Positions 40,970-52,900 of a stretch of DNA of 64,000 bases are shown here, piece by piece. Each line of letters begins with the position of its first letter. Within the stretch, counting starts at the first letter, position 1. Origin of the DNA: Symbiodinium natans. Taxonomy: Eukaryota; Sar; Dinophyceae; Suessiales; Symbiodiniaceae. Below the pieces are notes generated by a model. It did no database searches. It was given only the letters and a program-made list of their open reading frames with translations, and was not told the DNA's origin. Location: the NCBI GenBank assembly GCA_905221605.1, contig CAJNDS010000036.1, forward strand, positions 510,660 to 574,659. The letters are read 5' to 3'. A program made the position numbers and the translations under genes.

Positions 40970-43900
40970 TCTATACATATATATATGGTATATATATAAG
41001 GAAACCTAGAACCCAAAAAAGGGTAAAAGGGTACCACTGGGCCCCCAAGGCTCAATGGACAAGGAGCGTGGAACTGAAACCTGCATGTCCCGTCCAGAGG
41101 TGTTCCAGAGTCCCAGCAGAACCCGGGCCAACGCGGTCTTGCCGGCCTTGGGGGGCACCAGGAGACTTAGGGTTAAGGGTTTAGGGTTTCGGGTTCCACA
41201 AAACCAGCAACGCTTTTGGGCCACAAGGCGCTCCATTACAAAGAGCTCGTGGCATGCATGTTCCACTAAGCCTTTGACAGCAGATAGGAATCATTTCATT
41301 AGTGGAAGGTTCAAAGGGTAGTTAAGTAGTAGTTACAAGTAGGGCCTACCTAGGGTTAGGCCAGGCCTACCTAGGGTTAGCGTTATGAGTTACCCTTCAT
41401 CGGGTTATACATAAAGTTACAACCCTACTTAGAACTACCCATGAACCTCCAAGCACTTTACAGCGGAGCCTAGATCCTGGTAGGGCGCCGACCCCATTCG
41501 GACCCGTAATGAGGATCGGTGCGCCCTTATCGACCTGTGCGGCATAGGTGTGTTTTTGCAGGTGGTGTGTTCTAAGGGTTGGTGTTTTTGGGGTCTTTCA
41601 GGACGCTTGCAACTTTACGGGTTCGGATGTTTTGTAAAGGTGTACGTGTTCTTCGGGCTTTTAGGACTCTAGCTTAGGGTCTTTAGGGTTCAGCCAAGGT
41701 GGGGCATAGGGCTTAGGGCCTGTGTGAAGGGCTCTTGGGTTGATTTGAGGCTTTGAAGGTTGTTGAAAGCTTCTTGGGATGTGGTAGACTTGCTGGGGGT
41801 AATAGACCCTAGCCCTAAACCCTAAACCCTACACCCTAAACCCGAAATCCTAAACCCTAAGCCCTAAACCCGAAACCCTAAACCCTGGTACAACCTGTTG
41901 TCTACAGGGTTTGGGATTCGTTAGGAGCCTGTACAAGCCAGTGAAGCCCAACACCGCCTTGTGGTTTAGGGTTTAGGGTTTAGGGTTTGGGGTTTAGGGT
42001 TTAGGGTTTAGGTTTTAGGGTTTACGGTTGAGGGTTTAGGGTGTAGGGTGTAGGGTTTAGGGTTTAGAACAGGCTTTCAACTATTTGGGAGGGTTTTTTT
42101 TCTGGGTTGAGGGTACAGGTTTGAGGTGTATAAACATAGTTGAAGGGTATTGGCGGTCTTGGGAAGAAAATTTAGAGACACACCGGAGACTCACATATCC
42201 ATTTAATTAAGGAATGTTCTGAAGTGATTTGAGGACTCCAATCGCAGCTTAAGGAAATTACCTAACCAAAGGACATGGCTAAAGCTGGCATCCCCAGCAC
42301 CCTCGGCATGAAATGGGCGCACTTCTTGGTATTGGGCAGGAACCCTCAACGCTAAACCCTCGAAACCCCCAAAACAAGAAAACACGGGAGCTCGAGGAGA
42401 TATCTAGATACTGAACCCTGAACCCTGAACCCTGAACCCTAAGGCAATGGACCCTAAGCCTAAACCCCAAACCCTAAACCCCAAACCTGGTTCATGGTTG
42501 GGATAGTATTAACGACTTAAATTCCTTTTCCTTATTGAGTTTAAGTACCCTTGAAACATGTAAAATGTTACCCCCACTATGACCAGAAACCTGGGAAGGG
42601 CTAAACCCTAAACCCCAAACCTCCCAAACTTCCCAAACCCCAAACTTCCCAAACCCCAAACTTCCCAAACCCCAAACCCCCAACCTGGAATGCCACGCGG
42701 CGCGCCTGGAACGTCAGGCCCTCTGCCAAGGTGACGCGATTGGGCGTCGCCAGCGTCAGGTTGCGCACAGCCTCGGTGCGGGCAGATGGCGGCTCCGAAG
42801 AACAGTGTCTTTCTCTACGCAGTAGGGTTTAGGGTTTAGGGTTTAGGGTTTAGGGTTTATGGTTTAGGGTTTCGGGTTTAGGGTAACCCTAAACCCTAAA
42901 CCCTAAAGCGTAAACCCTAAATCCTAAACTTAGGGCCTGCAGGTGACAATAACTCTTTACGTCCTGTTGGCAACAACATCCGACCCTTATCCTGGCGGCA
43001 TAACCAACATTTAAGCTATGCCACATCCAACGCTTATCCTGGCATGTCCAACACTTATTCTCTGGCATATCCGACACTTATATTGGGCATACCCGACACT
43101 TATTTTCGGCATACATTTCGGCTGATTTGAGGCATACCCAACACCTATTTGGGTGCATCCAGCACTGCTTTTGGGCATACCGGAAACTCCTTCAGGGCAT
43201 ACTCGGCAGCTATTTTTGGTGCTTTCTGTCACATGACAACAAGTACCAAGTTGAACCACAAGTAAAGAACAAATCCCCACCCAGGCCTCCAGATGTCCAC
43301 GCTTTCATCTCCACTTCTGGTGCCCACTCTTTCTTCTCCACTTGCAGCATGTTATTTCAAACCAAGCGCCACAATCGCGCCAGCGACCGCATCTTGATTC
43401 TTGTGCGACACAACGCAAACATTCTACAAGGTGCACACCAACACGATGTACAGTGAGTATTGAAAGTGCGCGTTCAGAACCTGCACTACGATCATTACGC
43501 GCACAACTAGGATTAGGCTAAGGATTCGGGCGCTGCCACGGCTGTACAGGTGGCTTGCGAATCAAGCCGTATGATCGCAATCATCTTATATGGGTCAGGT
43601 TCATACTGACAACATTGCCGGCTTCCCGAACAACACGGCCGAGAATACACGAATTTGCGATTTCCATCTGGTTTTTTGAGACCTCAAAGTACTCTGAAGA
43701 CGATGACTATGACTCATGACTGGTAACTTTGCCAGTCAATGCGAGAGATCAGCGTGCACAGCTCACTTGCAGAGTGACAACGGCTTGCCAGCGATCAGGC
43801 CAGCAACGTGCTGGTTCAGCAGAGGAAGGACTTTCCAGCCCCTCTTCTTCACGCCGTTGCTGGCCCGAACCACCAGTCCATTGCGTGTTTCTCCTGTCTT

Positions 43901-46900
43901 CAGATCTCGGCACAGGGCTTGCGAGATCGTTGCATTGCCCACCGTGCTGGCAATGGTTGACAAGACGACACCCGCCTGGGCGGACACCGGCTCGCCATCC
44001 ACGTTCAATCTAACGGTGCGCGCGGGCTTGGAGGCTCTAGGGAAGTTGAAGCTTCGGGTTTAGGCTTTCGGGTGGGGGGACCCTAAAGCTTACACCCTAA
44101 ACCCTAAACCCTAAACCCCAAACCCTAAACCCTAAACCCTAAGCCCTGAGCTGAAGCCCGAAAGCCTGAATCCTCGAGGGCTTGGGAGCTCGATGACGCT
44201 TCACGTCAGCGAGCATATGTGTCCTTAAGTATAGATTTAGGGTTTAGGGTTTCGGGTTTGGGGTTTGGGGCTAGGGTTCTGGGTTCAGGTTTCAGGGTTT
44301 AGGGGGTTGTAGTTAGAGCCCTAAACCTTGAATCCTCTCTCCTAAGCCCAAACCTTAAACCCTAAACCGTCAACCCTTTAAACCTTAAACCCTACACCTT
44401 TAAGTGCCCTCGTTCGCCCTCCCCCCCCCCCCCCCCCCCCCCCCCCCGATCCGAGGCAAGCGCAACATTCGAGCGCTCCTCGCCCAGAGCAGGCCTGGGC
44501 TGAGCCCCAAAGGGTCGTCGCCCTAAACTGGGCTTAGGACCTCAGGGATCTCAGGCATTTACGGCCTTAGGGTCGTAAAGCAAAGACCCTACACCCTAAA
44601 CCCGGAACCCTAAACTCTGAACCCTAAACCCTAAACCCTGTATACTTAGGGTATAATTCGGAATTTCAGGGGCCGCCACGCTAAAATTCCAAAGGTTCGT
44701 ACTAAGAGCTGTTGGTCTGCACACGAAAACCTAAACCCTAAACCTTAAACCCTAAATCCTAAACCCTAACCCCTACAGGGGTGTGGGAGGTGAGGGATAA
44801 AAGGCCCCGCAGTCCCAGGTTCTCCAGGAATCCCAGAGCCCTAAACCCTAAACCCCAACTGGATGTTGCTTTAAAGCCCTTTGAAAATTATTCATGAATA
44901 GGTTTCCTTAAAAGGGAAAGAAGGGAAATCTAACATTATCCCACAGCAATACCCAGCCAAACCCTACACCCTGAACCACAGAGCCCTGCATCCCGCAGGG
45001 ACGCGCCGCTGAAACCGAAACCGACAATGGGGCTTCAGGGTTGAAGGTTTAGGGCTTAGGAGCCCCGAAAGCCTCTCCCTCCCCAACTCCGAAACTTAGA
45101 GCAAGCCTACATAGACCCTACTGCAAGCAAGGCCCCGAGCCCCAAAATGGAAAAAAGACGTGCCATTTTCATTGTAAATTCCCTAGACAAAAACAAAACC
45201 TAAACCCTAAACCCTGAAAAAAGATAAACAAAAAACCATTAAAACAAAAAAAAGACAGCCCCAAGACCTGAACACCTGAACCCTATTCCTGAAACCCAAG
45301 CCTAAAGCCCTATCATGCGAAGCCCCCAAAACCCTGTTAGGGAGCCCTAAAACTATAGCCTACCTAAACCCTGTAGGCCCTGAACCCTAGACCCTAAACC
45401 CTACATCCGAAAATCTAGACCCTTCTAAACACTAAAACCTGAGCCCTACCTAGGCTCAAGAGTAACCTAGGAATAAAATTGGTGCCCTTTCTTGCTTGAG
45501 AGGGGATTATAAGAGAACCTAAACCCTAAAAAGGGAATAAGGGCCTACTCTTGGTCCTAGCTACCCATCCTAAATCCCAAAAAGCCCTGAAGCCACCGCC
45601 GGGTGCTGGGCGGCTGGTCCCGGCCGGCCAGCTCCAGAGCCTGGCAATTAGGGTTTAGGGTTAGGGTTTAGGCTTTAGGGTTTAGGATGTCAGTTTAGGG
45701 TTTAGGGTTTAGGGTTTAGGGTTTAGGGTTCAGGGTTCAGGGTACAGGGTTCAGGGTTTAGCCTGGCAATTAGGGTTTAGGTATAGGGTTTAGAGTTTAG
45801 GGTTTTGCAGTTTTAGGGGCTTAGATTGCTTCTACGGAATTTAGGGCGTTTAGAGGGGCCTAGGTGGAAAAACGTTATGACTCTAAGGCTTTTAGGGTTC
45901 TGGGGTTAAAAGGGTTGCAGCTTTCGATTGTTGAGGGTTTGTGGGGTTAAGGGTTCAGGGTTTAGGGTGCTGACTGGTTTGACGGGTTTTAGGGTTTTAA
46001 GTTATTAGGGCTTAGGGGATTAGAGTTAAAGGTTGTAGGGTTTGGGGCTTCAGTGGTTTGAGGGATTTTAGGGTCTTAGGGTGTTAGGGCTTGAAGGATT
46101 TAAATGTGTTGAGGGTTTAGGATTTTGAAATGAAATGAAAGGCCAGGACCGGGCTGACGTCATCACGTCCATATAGCTTCGCCGAAACGTCGTAAAACAT
46201 GGTGGCCATGCAAGTGACGAACTTCTCTTGGTGCATCCATCTGACGAAAGAATGAAAGCAAAGCGCACTTCATTGAATGCAATGTGTGCTGCGCAGCTTG
46301 CTCCGGCACACCACCTCACATGGAAAGTAACTCGCGCAGGAGCTGTAGCATGTGGGCATAGCTCAATGGACAAATTTCCGAACTATTTTTACCCATAGCG
46401 AGAAGGTCTGGCAATTAACCTCCATCCACAATGACAGGGCCAATCGTGGCCTGATCTCCGCGAATCAGTGAGGGTTTGGGGTTGAGGATTCTAGAGTCTT
46501 GGGGGTGAAGGGTTGAGGGCTTAAACCTAGATACCCGAAACCCGAAAACCATACCCTAAACCCCTCAACCATTAACCCCCAAAACGCAAAAACCCCAAAA
46601 CCCCAAAACCCTAAACCCCTAAACCCCGCTTCCCTTCTGACACAGCCTCGCGCAGCTCCAGAAGCCGCGTGGCGCGAGAGTCCATCCTCAGACCAGGCGC
46701 AGCCCACTTGAAAACCTTATCTTTGTTGCTGAGTTCATAAGCACCAAAAAGCGTACACTTGCAGTTCTATAGAGGAATACATTATCCAAAAAAAGGTGCC
46801 CTATACCCGAACCGAAACAGAAGCCCTTCACCCCATGGGAGCGCAAGCCTTTCCCAAACACGGGGGCTTCCAAAAACATGAGGCTCTCCATGTACAAGAA

Positions 46901-49900
46901 GCGCGAAATCCGAAACCTTCAGCCCTCATCCCAAAATCCTAAAGCAAACACGCGAAGCCCAGAACCCCAAACCCTGAACTCCCAGCCTTAAGCCCTGAAC
47001 CCTAAACTCCAACTGCTACACCCTGAAATCCTAAGCTCAAACCCTGAAACCCTAAACTCAAACCCTTACACCCTGACACCCTAAGCTCCAAACCTTGAAC
47101 GCCCAAACCCTAAACTCTCCCACCCTCAAACCCTAAGCCCTGCACCCTCCAACCCCGTGGGCGCCCCGCTTTGCCAGCTGCGCCGGGAAGGACGTGAGCG
47201 CCTGCACGCCCACGAGGCTCATTGAGATGGTGCCTGGGAAGGGATGCAGGGGCTTTTGTGGTTTCCCTAAACCCTAAACCCTAAACCCTGAACCCTAAAC
47301 CCTAAACCCGAAACCCTAAACCCTAAACCCGAACCCTGACCCCTAAGCCCTAAGCCCTAAACCCTGAACCTTAAACCATAAACCCTAAACCCAGCAAGAG
47401 GGACCAAACCTCGGGTTGGGCAGCCTGAAGCTATGATCCCGCCATCGGCAAGCAGGGTACAAGAGTCAGAGGTCGTTTTAGGGTTTAGGGTTTAGGGTTT
47501 AGGGTTTAGGGTTTAGGGTTTAGGGTTTAGGGTTTAGGGTTTGAGGCTTAGGGTTTAGGGTTTAGGGTTTAGGGTTTAGGGTTTAGGGTTTAGGGTTTAG
47601 GGTTTAGGGTTTAGGGTTTTAGGCGTTTAAGGTTTAGGGCAAAAGCGGGGTTCAGCCAAAGGCCCCGAGACTTCTGCATCCCTCTGAGCACCTCAAGTGT
47701 TTGCCTGGGTCTCGGGTTTTGGGGTCAAGGCAGGAGGCCCCCTAAACCCTAAACCCTAAACCCTAAACCCTAAACCCTAAACCCTAAACCCTAAACCCTA
47801 AACCTTCAACCCTAAACCCGCATGTTTCGACAGCGACAGCTGGGCTGCCGGCGGTCGTAGAGATAGTTCTGCACAGCCGACGCAGGGGATGCACCTTGCA
47901 GCAGCAGAGGCTGAAGGCTCCGGGTTTTTTTCAAAACCAAGGAGGCCCCCAAAAAACAAATTCACAAGCCCGAACATTCCTTCCCTCAACCCTAGAAGTC
48001 TAAACATGGTTTAGTATTAGGGCTTCGGGGCTCCCTAACTTAGGGTTTCGGGCTTTCGGGTTTGCGGGTTTAGGGATAGTCTCGGAATCTCTCAAGGAAA
48101 GCCCCCAAAAACCCTAAACCTAATCCCTATAAACCCTACAAGTCGCATAAACCCTACACCATAAGCCCATAAGCCCTATTCAGAAGCACAAACCATATCA
48201 AGCCTGCAAACCCCAAAACACGTAACACGTTACCCTAAACCCTGTAAACCCTTCGAGCCTACAAGCCCTAACCCCCAAAACACGTAACACGTTACCACAA
48301 AAAGCCCCGAGACCCTGAGCCCCTAAGTGGAGGTTTCCGAAATTCAAAGGGAATCCCACTATTTGGGGGGTCCATATTAGGGGGCTAAGCCCTAAACCCT
48401 AAACCCTAACCCTGAACCCTAAACCCTAAACCCTAAACCCCAAACCTCAAACCTCAAACCTCAAACCTCAAACCTCATTTTCGTAAACTCCCAAGTGGTT
48501 CGGGCATCGGCAAAAGATGACAGGGCAGCGGGAAAAGGCGCTTGCATCTGAAAAGAAATCCCTCGAAATCCCGAAACCTTGACACCCTCAACCCTGACCC
48601 CTAAACCCTAAACCCTTTACCCTAAACCCTGAACCCTTTACCCTAAACCCCAAACTCCATGAACACCCTGCCAAACTCCCCCGAATGCTCCCCTGCAAAA
48701 ACCGCCTCCGACTGGCACGTTCCTCCATGCGAAGTTGAAGGAAATCAAGCGGTGGAACCTGGTCGGCTTCTAAGGCGCCAGTGTTTATGGGATTTAGAGG
48801 GATCGCAGAACCCCCAAACCCTAAACCCTTAACCCGAAACCCTTAACCCTAAACCCTAAGTTTAGGGTTTGGGGATTAGGGTCCAGGGTTTCGGGTTTTA
48901 TAGGCTACAGCGCGTTTTGAGCTGTTGGGGTGGGCTTTGCTTTCTGGACTCCGTACACCCTAAAAACCCTCACCTCGAAACTCTCAACCCCTAAACCCTG
49001 AACCCCAAACCCAAAAACCCAAAACCCAAACCCAAAACCCTGAACCCCAAACCCAAAACCCCAAAACCCAAAACCCAAAACCCAAAACCCAAAACCCAAG
49101 ACCCAAAACCCAAAACCCAAAACCCAAAACCCAAAACCCAAAACCCAAAACCCAAACCCAAACCCTGGGGCTTAAGGTTTAGGGTTACCCGGTTACCCCC
49201 GCCCCTCCCCCCCCCGCGGCCAAATCGGCAAGTTGTCGTAGAGGAGGAAGAACTCGGTCAGGAAGTTGTAGGTAAACTCCTGGCTGCTAAGGGCACTTGT
49301 AAACGATCCTTATGGGTGCACGTGTGAACATACATACATACATGTATATGTATACACACATATAATACATCTTTTCACCTGCGCTTATAGAATCATGCAT
49401 TTCGCATTTGAGCGATACAAACAGCCGTGTTTCTAGTATGCTTGTAGGTGTCTTTTAACATTATACTTTTCTTATACTTATGCTTAACACACACACAACC
49501 CTAGACGCGCGCATCTGTTTTGGACCGATCGCACAACAGTGTGGGAGAGCCTTGCCCCATGGCAAAGGCCCTCCACACACAACACTGCCCGTCACGGGAA
49601 ACCTAACTCAGCCACGTGGGGCCGTGAGCCCTTTCTCTAGGGCGGGAGGGTGGGACAATTCGTCGGCTGCTGCTTGAAGCCGACTTCAGCAGCACACAGG
49701 CAAACAGATTGAAAGCTCGACAGCTGAACACTCAAGTGCGCAACGCAACATGCTCAAGTGTGTAACACGCGCACGGGTGGCCGAGTGTTCGGAGCATGCG
49801 CTAGGGGGTTTCGGGCGGCTAGCGCAAGCAACCCAACACACACACAACCCTAGACGCGCGCATCTGTTTTGGACCGATCGCACAACAGTGTGGGAGAGCC

Positions 49901-52900
49901 TTGCCCCATGGCAAAGGCCCTCCACACACAACACTGCCCAAACCGAAGGGTGCGATCAGTTCAATGCAGATGCCCGGACACAGCTAAAACACCCCTAACC
50001 AACCGGGTGACCGGCAGATGCTTACCGCGTGCAACAAGACAACACTCAGGACTCCCACGGAGCCCTCAGCAACTGGTCAGTATCAGGCACCAGCCTGTTA
50101 GATGGACTCAAAGAGGCGGGAACGATGCCGCGGCTAAGTTGATCTGCAATACAGTTGCGAACGCCAGCAATATGAGAAACCTGAAGCTGAAAGTGGCAAC
50201 GGCAAGCCCAGTACCCTAGAGCCTGAAGCACAAAACACAAAGGCTTGTGCATGGAAAGCAGCTTGACCGAGCACGCGGTCACGGCCTGGTTGTCGCAGAG
50301 CTGCGCAAACTGTACTAAGCAGAACCCTTCAGGCAAAACCCCCGATTCCCGTACACGCAACACCACGAGTGCAAGCTGAGCAAGAGCCTCGAACGCAGCA
50401 ATGCAGCCCTGAAGTCCAGAACCGCCCTCACAATGGAACCATGTCGGCAGGTCGGCCGCTGAGAAAAGCATGCTGAACCAACGGGCCTGCGACATGTCTC
50501 CAGCAGCGTCGGCAGGCAACCAAAACCCACCTATACCTGCACGGTCGCGGGTGGCGAAAGCGTCCGCGGCACACACAGTAGGGCACGCCGGCGCAATGAC
50601 AAGGGGAATCTGCACACGCTCTGAAACTGACCGAAGGAAGAGTTTGGCGGCGAAGGCGCAGTCAGAGTTCGGCCGAACAAACCTGCTCCCATACTCGAAA
50701 AACACCACCGAGACCTGACCGCCCTTAACCCGCGGGCACTGCAAGGCGGGGGCATCAAGGGAGCGAACTACCGTGTTGTTAACTGAATGCAGCTTCCAGC
50801 CATCGAGAATATCACAGCAAGGCACACTGCCATGAACAACGAGCCGATCGCTGAGGTGATCTAGCAGATCACCAAACTGCTCCAGCGTCAAGAGGCGACA
50901 AGTCGTCAAGGGCTTATGCAGCAGTGCATAGAAGCTTTGCAGCCAGGGGCGCAGCCAGAAGGCGCCGCACGTGAACCACAAGAGCAGTCCTATCACGCGC
51001 TCCACATCTTTACGCAGCATCTTGACTCCCGACCTAAGTAGAGGCTGGAGAAGTCCAACGCACTTCTCGGCCTTGGCTTCGGGCAGGACAGCAGTGAAAG
51101 AATCGAACTGGAACCGCCAGCCGATCCAGGAGAGTTGCTGGGAGAACTTCAGCTTCTCCCAACTTAGGGGGATGCCCAAACTGCACAAAAACATGACGCT
51201 GGTTGCAGCGACCAGCGGGGCAACGCTAGAAGGCACAAGCAAAATGCCGTCGTCCACGTACAACATAAGCCCGTGCGGAATGCGGACGAATTGATGTAGG
51301 AACCTAACCAGCATCCCGCCTAACCTGGAGAACCAGTACGCAGCCCACCTGCATCCAAAATAGCAGAAACGATAGCAATACCACTTCCCCTCAAGAACAA
51401 AACAGCTAAAGCCACGCTCTGCTTCCCGCACAGTGACAAGCTTGTGTGCTCCGCGCACATCGAAGCAAAGCGCCGTCCAGCAAGACCCCGGCGGGGCAGA
51501 ACTGAGGAAGCGCTGCAGTGAATGCAAGGTTGGAAGGTGCACCTTCTCGAGGATGAGACACATGGCGTTGGCACCACTCACAGAGCCATCGCCAATTAAC
51601 CTGGGGTTTTTACCTGCAGCATGCACAACACCAAGTTTTCCGGCTGCCAAGTTTTTCCCCCAGCGAGAGCGTGCAGCGGACTCACCGCCAACTACCTCGA
51701 ACAAGTGCCCGGCATCGATGTCCTTCTGCAATAATTTCCTGGTTAGAGCAGGATCCTCTGACCCGCTGCGCCAAGGCTCAAGGTGCACAAGGAGTTCCTC
51801 TGGCAAGGTGGGCTCGGCAGCTTCAACAGGGTCCCAAACCCCGGACGGTGGGATGGGTTGTAGAACGCCGGTGGGCACGCCCTCGCGCAGGACGGAAGGC
51901 AAGATGGAGTCAATGTCACCGGTCATCTTGCATAAAGCTTCCCAAACGTCTAGCAGCAATGGCTGGAACTCAGCAATCGCCGCAGTGCAAGGGAATCCTT
52001 TCGCGCATACAAACTCCACTAGGCAATTGCGAAGCTTCCCAATCTCATCGGCTGAGAAAAGGCAGTCTGCGCTTGCAGAATCCAACAGGGACCTTAGCCG
52101 ACCCACTAAACCCCACTCAACCACCAAAGAACCGAACATTTGCCTTAAACCCCGAAAGTGATCCCGCGCAACCAACGGGGAGTGCCACGCAGCACTGGAC
52201 CCGTTCCCGCCGCCGTCAGGGATGTGCAGTCGAGGCTGATGATCCCACGCAGGCACCGACTGAATGACATCGGGCGCAGAAGAGACAGTCTTCGCCGGCT
52301 GTGCAGTACAATGTCTGGGAACAGGACACAACGCTGCCTCACACACAGTATCAGGAACTGAGATCGGAAACACGCCCGATCGGTCAGGCAGATGAGGTGT
52401 CACTTCAGAATACGCTGACGCACTCTTCAATCGGACACAGCGTCCACCCGACGCAGGATGGTCCTCTACAGCTGGACCTAGTCACTTTTTGGGACATGTC
52501 CCCCCACCATGAGAGTCCGAGAAACAAACATTGCACTTATGAAGGAAACGACAGTCATCCGCAGAGCGGGAGCACTTGCCCTCCTGGAAGGCATTGCAGA
52601 AGGCATTCTTGACTCTCTTGGCAGGCGCCAGCTCAGTGTTCTGATTCTTCCGTTTCGGACCCTTGGGCGTGGGAGGAGGAGGAGGCTGCCTGGGGTCCTT
52701 GAGGGTTGGCGTGGGCTTGTTTGGGCCCTTGATCACACGGGGCTGGGGAACAAGCAAGCCACGCAGCATGCCTCGGTCCGTGACGACAGTGGCAAATGCA
52801 TCATCCAAGGACGAACCCTCAAAGGCTAATTCAAACACCGCACACATGGCACATTTGTCCGCTTCTTCGGCTTCCTGAATGTTTGGTGCCCGGAAGCCCT

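Larger units (their letters stand above)
46700..49485. other. Intron region with possible short exons
   Basis: Islands at 47165-47245 (ISMSLVGVQALTSFPAQLAK, minus), 47400-47480, 47815-47900 and 49220-49285 (EFTYNFLTEFFLLYDNLPIW, minus) are open and exon-like but were not matched to a family. The rest is telomere-like arrays, including 47473-47640 (TTTAGGG) and a CCCAAAA array at 49010-49160. Confidence 0.4.

Noticed and set aside
46068..46373. Minus frame of 101 codons
   Set aside because: No recognisable motif, and its end is translated CCCTAAA-type repeat; the region may be an old repeat remnant.
46340..46420. Possible tRNA (GCATAGCTCAATGG resembling a D-arm)
   Set aside because: No matching acceptor or T-arm could be folded from the following bases.
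49780..49834. tRNA-like sequence (TGGCCGAGTG box-A resemblance) in the 180-base terminal repeat
   Set aside because: No proper T-loop or anticodon arm; an apparent acceptor pairing (GCACGGG with CCCGTGC) exists only in the copy at 56067, where it depends on flanking bases.
51433..52161. A 242-codon + strand frame inside the retrotransposon
   Set aside because: Antisense shadow of the RT gene; the minus frame has all catalytic motifs.
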